In this document: positions 1-5,546 of the stretch, in pieces | How positions within the stretch are numbered: the stretch's first letter is position 1 | Layout: every line of letters starts with the position of its first letter | From: an uncultured Erysipelotrichaceae bacterium | GTDB taxonomy: Bacteria > Bacillota_I > Bacilli_A > Erysipelotrichales > Erysipelotrichaceae | NCBI GenBank assembly: GCA_947175465.1 | Contig: CAMWMY010000036.1 | Span: 1 to 9,812, forward strand | DNA length: 9,812 nt | Reading direction: 5' to 3' | Made by a program: the position numbers and the translations under genes | The notes under the pieces: model-generated | Databases searched by the model: none | Told to the model about the DNA's origin: nothing | What the model saw: only the letters and a program-made list of their open reading frames with translations

Positions 1-410
1 ATATTAATATTGATATCTTTATATGTGCACTTCTTGTTTTCGGACTTAATTCCGGTGCTTATCTTGCAGAAATTATAAGAGCAGGAATTGAAGATGTAAA
101 CAAAGGGCAAATTGAAGCTGCAAAGGCATTAGGGGTTTCCCGTGCTAATATTATTAAAGATATTATCTTGCCACAAGCGATACGAAAAGTTTTACCTGCT
201 ATTATAAATGAGTTTATCACATTAACTAAGGAAACTTCTGTCGTATCTGTATTAGGAATTAATGATATGATGAAACGTTATTCCTTTGTTGTCGCAAAAA
301 CATATTCTCCAATTGAGCCTTTAATGATTATTGGAGTTGCCTACTATTTACTCAACAAAGTATTGAGTTTTATTGGGAAATTCATTGAAAGGAGAATGAA
401 ATATGATTAA
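1..410 (+). CDS. Polar amino acid ABC transporter permease, 3' part
   Basis: Membrane subunit of an amino acid uptake ABC importer (HisM/GlnP type). The reading frame is open from base 3 to the TAA at 408-410 with no start, so the gene begins outside the window. About 136 residues are present, so roughly the first third of a usual protein of about 220 residues is missing. An ATG at 168 is internal: the EAA loop that docks on the ATPase is coded upstream of it at about 114-196 (EAAKALGVS, then ILPQAIRKVLP). Hydrophobic stretches before and after that loop are the last membrane segments. The 3' end overlaps the ATPase gene by 8 bases (403-410), which suggests translational coupling. The exact substrate cannot be read from this subunit; the family link is very secure. 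Confidence 0.95.
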   Translation, partial: INIDIFICALLVFGLNSGAYLAEIIRAGIEDVNKGQIEAAKALGVSRANIIKDIILPQAIRKVLPAIINEFITLTKETSVVSVLGINDMMKRYSFVVAKTYSPIEPLMIIGVAYYLLNKVLSFIGKFIERRMKYD

Positions 411-1128
411 AGTTGAAAACTTATATAAAAATTATGGCAAAGATATTGAAGTCTTAAAAGATATCAACTTTACATTTGAAGAAGGAAAAACATATGCCAT
501 TATTGGATCTAGTGGAGGTGGTAAATCTACTTTTATCCGCTGTTTAAATATGTTAGAATCTCCATCCAAAGGAAATATTTATTTTAAAGATTTAAATATT
601 ACAAGTAAAAATACGGATTTAAATAAAGTTCGTGAAAAAATGGGAATGGTGTTTCAAAACTTTAACTTATTTGAACATATGAATGTTCAAAACAACATTA
701 CTTATGCATTAAAGAAAGTTAAAAATATGGATAAAAATCAAGCGCTTGAAAAAGCTACTTCTTTATTGCAAATGGTGGGGTTAAGCCATCGTGCACTGGC
801 TTACCCACATCAATTATCGGGGGGTGAAAAACAAAGAGTCGCAATCGCTAGAGCACTTGCAATGGAACCTGAAGTACTTTTATGTGATGAACCAACAAGT
901 GCATTGGATCCTGAAATGACAGCGGAAGTATTAAAAGTGTTAAAAAAGCTATCAGATACAGGTTTAACAATGATTATTGTTACACATGAAATGAACTTTG
1001 CAAAAGAAGTTGCTGATTATATCTTATATATGGATCAAGGTCAAATTGCAGAATGCAGTGCTCCTGAACAATTCTTCGCAAATGCAAAATCAGAAAGTGC
1101 ACAAAATTTTATTAAAAATATGTTATAG
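403..1128 (+). CDS. Polar amino acid ABC transporter ATP-binding protein (GlnQ/HisP type)
   Basis: Cytoplasmic ATPase that powers amino acid import together with the overlapping permease. The 241-residue length is normal for the family. All nucleotide-binding motifs are present: Walker A GSSGGGKST (residues 35-43), Q-loop Q85, signature LSGGE (138-142), Walker B ending D162-E163 with the catalytic Glu, D-loop SALD (166-169) and switch H195. The Walker A has Gly at position 39 where Ser is commoner in the family, but GxxxxGK[ST] is intact. The start ATG at 403 has an AAGGAG-type site inside the end of the permease gene. The lipoprotein gene follows after 14 bases. Called GlnQ-like by family; glutamine specificity is not shown. 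Confidence 0.96.
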   Translation: MIKVENLYKNYGKDIEVLKDINFTFEEGKTYAIIGSSGGGKSTFIRCLNMLESPSKGNIYFKDLNITSKNTDLNKVREKMGMVFQNFNLFEHMNVQNNITYALKKVKNMDKNQALEKATSLLQMVGLSHRALAYPHQLSGGEKQRVAIARALAMEPEVLLCDEPTSALDPEMTAEVLKVLKKLSDTGLTMIIVTHEMNFAKEVADYILYMDQGQIAECSAPEQFFANAKSESAQNFIKNML

Positions 1129-1142
1129 AAAGAGGGAAAAAT

Positions 1143-1919
1143 ATGAAAAAATTACTAGGATTAATAGTAGCAGTTAGCTTTTTATTTACAGGATGTAGTT
1201 CTTCTACACCAAATACAGAAAGTACTGGTTCTACAGGAAAAACATTGAAAGTTGTTACGGTAGCTCCTTATGAACCATACGAAACAATGAACAAAGATGG
1301 TAAATTAGAAGGATTTGATATCGATATGACAGAAGCCATCGCTAAAAAATTAGGTTATACTTTAGAATGGGAAAACTTAGAATTTGATGCAGCTTTATTA
1401 GCAATTCAAAATAACCAAGCAGATTTAGCAGTTGCTGGTCTTTCCCCTACTGCTGAACGTATGAAAGTTCTTGATTTCTCTGAAATTTATTATCAAGAAT
1501 CTTCTAACACTGTTACCACTGTTGTTACTTTAAAATCAAGAGGATTTACCTCTGCTCAAGATCTAAAAGGATTAAAAGCTGGTGTACAAAATGGAACAAT
1601 CCAACAAGAAGCTTTAGAAAGTATTAAAGATGAATATAATCTTACAATCGATACACGTAAAGAATACGCGGATATCGTACAAGAAATTATTAACGGTAAC
1701 TTAGATTTCATGGTTTGTGAACAAGTTATGGCTCAAAATTATTTATCTGTATATCCTGAATTAGCATCTTTCCCATTAGGAGTTGGAGAAGATTCAAACG
1801 GAAATGCAATTGCTTTTCCAAAAGGTTCTAGTTTAAGAGACGAATTTAACAAAGAAATTCTAGCTATGAAAGAATCTGGTGAAATGCAAACACTTATTGA
1901 TAAATGGTTTAAAAAATAG
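1143..1919 (+). CDS. Amino acid-binding lipoprotein of the ABC importer (SBP family 3)
   Basis: Surface-anchored receptor that delivers an amino acid to the preceding permease and ATPase. Residues 1-17 are a lipoprotein signal peptide with lipobox FTGC and lipidated C18. A Ser/Thr-rich linker runs to about residue 33, followed by a two-lobe family 3 domain: VAPYEPYE (40-47), GFDIDM (57-62), the ligand carboxylate Arg in AERMKVLDFS (R106) and a GT hinge element (151-152). The position that usually holds an Asp for the ligand amino group appears to be Glu here (E193 in MVCEQVMA). The gene lies 14 bases after the ATPase with an AGAGGG ribosome site, and a likely terminator follows. Acidic or polar amino acids are possible ligands, but specificity is not readable. 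The 258-residue length is typical. Confidence 0.95.
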   Translation: MKKLLGLIVAVSFLFTGCSSSTPNTESTGSTGKTLKVVTVAPYEPYETMNKDGKLEGFDIDMTEAIAKKLGYTLEWENLEFDAALLAIQNNQADLAVAGLSPTAERMKVLDFSEIYYQESSNTVTTVVTLKSRGFTSAQDLKGLKAGVQNGTIQQEALESIKDEYNLTIDTRKEYADIVQEIINGNLDFMVCEQVMAQNYLSVYPELASFPLGVGEDSNGNAIAFPKGSSLRDEFNKEILAMKESGEMQTLIDKWFKK

Positions 1920-1933
1920 TCAATTAATATATT

Positions 1934-2002
1934 AAAAAGGCAAGATATAAGCTTATCGTATTGGATATATCCTTTACATAGCCATTTCTTGCCTTTTCTT
2001 TT
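1934..2002. terminator. Probable two-way terminator with long loop
   Basis: An 11-bp perfect stem (1935-1945 AAAAGGCAAGA with 1987-1997 TCTTGCCTTTT) is followed by a T-rich run on both strands. It lies 15 bases after the lipoprotein stop and 51 bases after the stop of the convergent zinc-ribbon gene, so it could end both transcripts. The loop is unusually long, about 41 bases. It contains small palindromes (ATAAGCTTAT at 1947-1956, GGATATATCC at 1963-1972) that could fold into side hairpins. Confidence 0.7.
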
Positions 2003-2047
2003 TGTAATATCGCAATATACAAAATGATAATTTTCAAAGATGTTATA

Positions 2048-2440
2048 TTAAGTACGCTTATCAAACTTCATTCGACATTTAGGACATGTAATGGTAATCT
2101 TTCCTTTCCCTCTTGGTACACGTAGTCTTTGTTTACACCTTTTACATGTATAGTATTTATAATATTTTCGTTCACGAAATTGTTGTTTCCAATTAGCGAA
2201 TTTAAAACGAATAGGATCATAGTATCTAAGAAATCTCATATTCTCTTGTGAGCGTTTATAAATTGACTTTGATAATACTCGAAAATAAAAATAAATAAGA
2301 ATAAGTAATGATAAAATATATAAAATTGTTGAACGTAAAAAAATATTAATGATTGCCAAAATAAAATAAAACACTATAATAGCTAATCCAAAGGAATCAA
2401 TTCCATATCGCCCATACATAAAATTTTGTAACCATCTCAT
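2048..2440 (-). CDS. Two-helix membrane protein with C-terminal zinc ribbon, function unknown
   Basis: A 130-residue protein of unknown role. It has a basic N-terminus with a GRYG motif (residues 10-13) and two membrane helices (about 17-35 and 38-54). A basic aromatic linker follows with YKRSQEN (61-67). The C-terminal zinc ribbon uses C99/C102 and C119/C122 around RVPRGKGK (107-114). By the positive-inside rule both ends, including the ribbon, should be cytoplasmic. From memory, small proteins with this order and the RVPRGKGK-CPKC core recur across Clostridia-like genomes as uncharacterised zinc-ribbon proteins. The start ATG has AGGAGA about 8 bases upstream. It is monocistronic, divergent from the riboflavin riswitch-controlled gene and convergent with the amino acid ABC operon. 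I assign no function; RNA, protein or metal binding are open options. Confidence 0.85.
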   Translation of the reverse strand: MRWLQNFMYGRYGIDSFGLAIIVFYFILAIINIFLRSTILYILSLLILIYFYFRVLSKSIYKRSQENMRFLRYYDPIRFKFANWKQQFRERKYYKYYTCKRCKQRLRVPRGKGKITITCPKCRMKFDKRT

Positions 2441-2462
2441 TGTATCATCTCCTATTAATGCT

Positions 2463-2468
2463 AGTATA
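2463..2468 (-). promoter_or_regulatory. Possible -10 box of the zinc-ribbon gene
   Basis: On the minus strand TATACT lies 22 bases before the ATG at 2440, with the ribosome site between them. The hexamer 17 bases further upstream (TAGATT) matches the -35 consensus poorly. The position is sensible, but the call rests mostly on the -10 box. Confidence 0.3.
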
Positions 2469-2500
2469 ACACTCTCAAGGCTAATAATCTATATTTTTAT

Positions 2501-2529
2501 TTGACAATTGAATAAGAAGTTGCTATAGT
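2501..2529 (+). promoter_or_regulatory. Sigma-A promoter of the FMN riboswitch-ribU unit
   Basis: A consensus -35 TTGACA (2501-2506) and a near-consensus -10 TATAGT (2524-2529) are separated by 17 bases. The aptamer starts 12 bases after the -10 box, so transcription would begin just upstream of its P1 stem. The fit to consensus and the position make this the best promoter in the window. Confidence 0.85.
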
Positions 2530-2540
2530 AATTACAGCAA

Positions 2541-2649
2541 AACTTCAGGGACGGGTGCAATTCCCTACCGGCGGTAAACCCCGCGAGCCTTTTATGGCAT
2601 GAATCGGTGCAATTCCGATGGCGACAGTAAAGTCTGGATGAAAGAAGTT
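2541..2649 (+). ncRNA. FMN riboswitch aptamer (RFN element)
   Basis: The conserved RFN blocks appear in order: AGGG...GGTGCAATTCCCTACCG (about 2547-2570), GGCGGT (2570-2575), CCCGCGAGCC (2580-2589), a variable arm to about 2604, CGGTGCAATTCCG (2605-2617) and GCGACAGTAAAGTCTGGATG (2621-2640). The P1 closing stem is AACTTC (2541-2546) with GAAGTT (2644-2649). The element senses flavin mononucleotide and lies directly upstream of a riboflavin transporter gene, so FMN should lower uptake when flavin is plentiful. Confidence 0.97.
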
Positions 2650-2671
2650 ATATCTTTTTATGCTCCCTTTT

Positions 2672-2696
2672 AGGTTTTGTGATGAACCTTTTTTTT
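2672..2696 (+). terminator. Riboswitch expression platform: intrinsic terminator
   Basis: A short hairpin (AGGTT at 2672-2676 with AACCT at 2685-2689, plus a possible T-G closing pair) is followed by an unbroken run of eight T (2689-2696). It lies 22 bases after the aptamer and 38 bases before the ribU start, where an FMN-controlled terminator belongs. I could not identify a convincing antiterminator that competes with it. CCTTTT (2666-2671) can pair with AAAAGG (2700-2705) around it, so the exact switching fold is unresolved. Confidence 0.7.
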
Positions 2697-2734
2697 ATGA
2701 AAAGGCTGACAAACAAAGAAATGGAGGATGAAAC

Positions 2735-3370
2735 ATGTCAGCATATAGTTCGATGGCAAAAATTAGCCATACAAAAAAAATAGTTTTGATATCTATTTTA
2801 TCAGCAGTGGCATTTATTATCATGCTTTTGCAATTTCCACTGCCTATCACCCCTAGCTTTTATAAGCTGGACATCAGTGATGTTATTATTCTGATTGGTG
2901 GGTTTATTCTTGGTCCCATGTCTGCTGTTATTATGGAAGCAGGTAAAATTATATTAAATATTTTAATTCATGGATCTGATACTATGTTTATCGGTGAAAT
3001 TGCAAATTTCATTATGGGATGTTCTCTTATTTTGCCTATTCTTCTTTTATATAAAAAAGAAGCTAAAATGAAAAATTTGCTTCTCGCTTCTTTAATTGGA
3101 ATTATAAGTTTAACAATTGTAGGAGCGCTTACAAACTATTTCGTTTTATTACCTTTATATGCAAATGTATATCAAATGCCTTTAGATGCTATGGTTGAAA
3201 TGGGACAAGTTCTTAACGCTAATGTAAAAGATCTATTTAGTTTTGTTATCTTTATGACAATCCCATTTAATCTTATAAAAGGTGCTCTTGTCACAATCGT
3301 TACTTTAGCCTTATATAAGCGAATTATTCCGATTGTTCATACTAAATTTAATACAAGAAAAAGCAATTAA
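2735..3370 (+). CDS. ribU: Riboflavin ECF transporter S component RibU
   Basis: Membrane substrate-capture subunit for riboflavin. It works with a shared ECF energising module (EcfT plus two ATPases), which is not coded here. The 211 residues form about six hydrophobic helices. Family features include a small-residue patch on helix 1 (S23-A26), FPLPITPSFYKLDISD (34-49) leading to GGFILGP (55-61), ALTNYFVLLPLY (131-142) and FNLIKG (178-183). The start ATG at 2735 has GGAGG at 2723-2727, a 7-base gap. Identity is supported twice: by the protein, and by the FMN riboswitch immediately upstream. Transcription probably ends at the hairpin shared with the convergent thrS. The absence of riboflavin synthesis genes nearby fits an importer regulated alone. 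Confidence 0.96.
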   Translation: MSAYSSMAKISHTKKIVLISILSAVAFIIMLLQFPLPITPSFYKLDISDVIILIGGFILGPMSAVIMEAGKIILNILIHGSDTMFIGEIANFIMGCSLILPILLLYKKEAKMKNLLLASLIGIISLTIVGALTNYFVLLPLYANVYQMPLDAMVEMGQVLNANVKDLFSFVIFMTIPFNLIKGALVTIVTLALYKRIIPIVHTKFNTRKSN

Positions 3371-3429
3371 TTTATTCATAAAATAATATATTGTTTTATA
3401 AATAAATTATTCTATACCTAACTATGAAA

Positions 3430-3467
3430 AAAAGTCTATTAATCATTGATCAATAGACTTTTCTTTT
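3430..3467. terminator. Shared terminator between ribU and thrS
   Basis: A perfect 11-bp stem (AAAAGTCTATT at 3430-3440 with AATAGACTTTT at 3452-3462) has an 11-base loop. It is followed by T-rich DNA on the plus strand and by a run of T on the minus strand (the A run at 3427-3433). It begins 6 bases beyond the thrS stop and 59 bases beyond the ribU stop, so it can end both convergent transcripts. A second palindrome, ATTGATCAAT (3445-3454), overlaps the loop. Confidence 0.85.
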
Positions 3468-3468
3468 A

Positions 3469-5199
3469 TTATTTTTTATTTTGAATTTCTTCTTTTATAT
3501 TATGAAGACATTCTTCTAAGGAAAGTGTTAAAGAATCCTTTGATTGTGAACGACGTACTGTTACACTACGGTTTTCTACTTCACTATCCCCTATTACAAG
3601 TTGGATAGGAACTTTATTTACTTGTGCTTCACGAATACGATAACCTAATTTTTCATTACGGTCATCAAGTTTACTGCGAATGCCCAATGCTAACAATTGT
3701 TCTTGTACTTCTTTTGCAAATGATAAATGTTTTTCATAATGCACAGGTACAACTACAACCTGCTGTGGCGCCAACCAAAGAGGAAAGTGACCAGCATAAT
3801 GTTCAATTAAAATTCCTATAAAACGTTCCACAGAGCCAAAAATAACGCGGTGTAACATTACAGGACGTACCTTTTTCCCATCAGAATCTATATAAGTTAA
3901 GTCAAAACGTTCTGGTAAATTCATATCTAATTGAATTGTTCCACATTGCCATACTCTACCTAAAGAATCTTTGATATGGAAATCTAATTTAGGTCCATAA
4001 AATGCTCCATCTCCTGGATTTACTTTGTAGCTTTTCCCTGCTTGTTCACAAGCTGCTGCAAGTGCTGCTTCACTTTTTTCCCAAATAGCAATATCTCCAA
4101 TATATTTTTCTTCAGGTCTTGTACTTAATTCAATTGTATAACTTAAATTAAAAATAGAATAAACACGATCAATAAAATGAATTAAGCGAATAACTTCACT
4201 CTCAATTTGATCAAATCGCATAAAAATATGTGCATCATCTTGTGTAAATGTGCGTACACGGAATAATCCATTTAAAGCACCACTTGCTTCATGACGATGT
4301 ACTTGTCCTAACTCACCTATTCTTAATGGCATATCTTTATAAGAATGCAATCCATTTTTATATACTAACATGGATCCAGGGCAATTCATAGGCTTAATAG
4401 CAAATTCTCTATCATCTACCATCGAAATATACATATTTTCTTTATAGTTTTGCCAGTGACCACTTGTTTCCCAAAGTTCTTTGCTCATCATAATTGGTGT
4501 TTTAATAAATTGGTATCCTTCTTTTTCATGTTCTTCATACCAAAAATTTTCAAGTGTATTTCTCAAAATCATCCCATTAGCTAAAAAGAAAGGTGCTCCA
4601 GGAGCATATTCACTCATCATAAATAATCCTAAATCTTTTCCTATTTTTTTATGATCTCTTTTTTTAGCTTCTTCTAACAAAAATAAATGTTCTTCTAAAG
4701 CTTCTTTTGTTGGAAAACAAACACCATAAATTCTCTGTAACATTTTGTTATTTGCATTTCCCTTCCAGTAAGCACCAGAATATTTTATTAATTTAAAATG
4801 TTTACACTGTTTCACTGTTTCTACATGAGGCCCACAACATAAATCTACAAACTCACCTTGACGATAAATAGTAATTGTACCATCTTCCAAATCTTTGATT
4901 AAATCTAGTTTGTAAGGATCATCATGAAACATTTGTAAAGCTTCTTCTTTTGTTAATTCCTCACGTACAATTCTTTTTCCATCTTTAGCGATTTTCTTCA
5001 TTTCCTTTTCTATTTTCGCTAAATCGTCTTCCTTAATGACATCCTCTCCTAAATCCATGTCATAGTAAAAACCTTCTGCGACAACAGGACCAACCCAAAA
5101 TTTCGCTTGTGGATATAATCTTTTTACTGCTTGTGCCATCATATGTGCACAAGAGTGATTTAATTTTTTTAATTCTTCATCTTCTCTAAAATCAACCAT
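3469..5199 (-). CDS. thrS: Threonyl-tRNA synthetase lacking the TGS domain
   Basis: Cytoplasmic class II enzyme that charges tRNA-Thr. The protein starts directly at the editing domain: HxxxH at H15/H19 and CxxxH at C121/H125, the site that clears Ser-tRNA-Thr. The catalytic core has the zinc ligands C273 (MNCPGS), H324 (DDAHIF) and H450 (MLHRVIFGS), motif 2 RVRTFTQDD and the motif 3 arginine R459. An anticodon-binding domain fills about 475-576. At 576 residues it lacks the N-terminal TGS domain (about 60 residues) of the usual enzyme of about 640. I chose the ATG at 5199 because AAAGGA lies 8 bases before it. An ATG at 5208 would add MRK, but its ribosome site would abut the start. A T-box leader fills the upstream region, so no longer N-terminus is possible. 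The function is certain. Confidence 0.96.
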   Translation of the reverse strand: MVDFREDEELKKLNHSCAHMMAQAVKRLYPQAKFWVGPVVAEGFYYDMDLGEDVIKEDDLAKIEKEMKKIAKDGKRIVREELTKEEALQMFHDDPYKLDLIKDLEDGTITIYRQGEFVDLCCGPHVETVKQCKHFKLIKYSGAYWKGNANNKMLQRIYGVCFPTKEALEEHLFLLEEAKKRDHKKIGKDLGLFMMSEYAPGAPFFLANGMILRNTLENFWYEEHEKEGYQFIKTPIMMSKELWETSGHWQNYKENMYISMVDDREFAIKPMNCPGSMLVYKNGLHSYKDMPLRIGELGQVHRHEASGALNGLFRVRTFTQDDAHIFMRFDQIESEVIRLIHFIDRVYSIFNLSYTIELSTRPEEKYIGDIAIWEKSEAALAAACEQAGKSYKVNPGDGAFYGPKLDFHIKDSLGRVWQCGTIQLDMNLPERFDLTYIDSDGKKVRPVMLHRVIFGSVERFIGILIEHYAGHFPLWLAPQQVVVVPVHYEKHLSFAKEVQEQLLALGIRSKLDDRNEKLGYRIREAQVNKVPIQLVIGDSEVENRSVTVRRSQSKDSLTLSLEECLHNIKEEIQNKK

Positions 5200-5217
5200 C
5201 TTTCTCATCCTTTCTAT

Positions 5218-5251
5218 AAAAAAAAGATAGACATCAAAGGACGTCTATCTT
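5218..5251 (-). terminator. T-box regulated terminator of thrS
   Basis: On the minus strand a 12-bp stem (5251-5240 with 5235-5224, one G-T pair) has a CTTT loop and is followed by a run of T. The 5' arm and loop contain CCTTT (5240-5236), which can instead pair with AAAGG (5267-5263) of the T-box to form the antiterminator. This gives the classical choice between termination and read-through into thrS. Confidence 0.92.
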
Positions 5252-5444
5252 ACGCGGTACCACCTTTGTTCATATATCTATAAATAGCCTATATGCAACT
5301 CTATCTGTAACGTAGATGTACGGCACACCTTTTCAGGGGCAACTCCAAGGGAGTAATTATATAAATCAGCAAAAAACTTCCACCAACCGTTTTTCTCTCT
5401 ATATTTGATACTATATAACCATGTCCTTTTCTTTGTTGTTTCTA
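5218..5444 (-). ncRNA. T-box leader of thrS (tRNA-Thr sensing)
   Basis: The leader of about 225 bases carries the T-box AAAGGTGGTACCGCG (5267-5253), whose TGGT would pair with the free tRNA 3' end. Stem I signs are the AGAGAG bulge element and the terminal loop GGTTGGTGGAA, closed by AAAAAC/GTTTTT (about 5402-5369). Below it, GTTATATA pairs with TATATAAT, and CAAC with GTTG at the base. In my fold the specifier loop 3' side contains ACT (5354-5352), a threonine codon, which agrees with thrS downstream. That codon is followed by C rather than the usual purine, so the specifier is less sure than the T-box itself. Uncharged tRNA-Thr should allow read-through. A 60-codon open frame in this region is leader, not a gene. 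Confidence 0.93.
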
Positions 5445-5449
5445 TAATT

Positions 5450-5480
5450 ATTATATACACTATTCTTCTTTGTATGTCAA
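5450..5480 (-). promoter_or_regulatory. Promoter of the thrS T-box transcript
   Basis: On the minus strand a consensus -35 TTGACA (5480-5475) is followed by overlapping -10 candidates: TATATA (5457-5452) after 17 bases, or the consensus TATAAT (5455-5450) after 19 bases. Either places the start of transcription at about 5444, just before Stem I of the T-box. It lies about 70 bases after the DUF2207 stop, so thrS has its own promoter. Confidence 0.75.
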
Positions 5481-5501
5481 GAATTTAAAATATGAAATAA
5501 T

Positions 5502-5531
5502 CTTAATCTCTTATATAAAAATTAGATTAAG
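5502..5531 (-). terminator. Weak terminator candidate after the DUF2207 gene
   Basis: An 8-bp stem (CTTAATCT at 5531-5524 with AGATTAAG at 5509-5502 on the minus strand) has a 14-base AT-rich loop. It lies 15 bases after the stop codon. The downstream sequence is AT-rich (ATTATTTCATATTTT) without a clean T run, so it may be only a partial stop before the thrS promoter. Confidence 0.4.
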
Positions 5532-5546
5532 GAAATAGCTAGTAGT

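Noticed and set aside
168..410. An 80-codon gene starting at the ATG at 168
   Set aside because: The frame is open upstream to the window edge and codes for the EAA loop of the permease before 168, so the ATG is internal to a longer gene.
3624..3821. A 65-codon open frame on the plus strand
   Set aside because: It is antisense to the anticodon-binding part of thrS, whose conserved protein sequence accounts for the bases. It has no recognisable domain.
5278..5460. A 60-codon open frame on the minus strand upstream of thrS
   Set aside because: It lies within the T-box leader, covers Stem I, and resembles no protein; the RNA structure explains the sequence.
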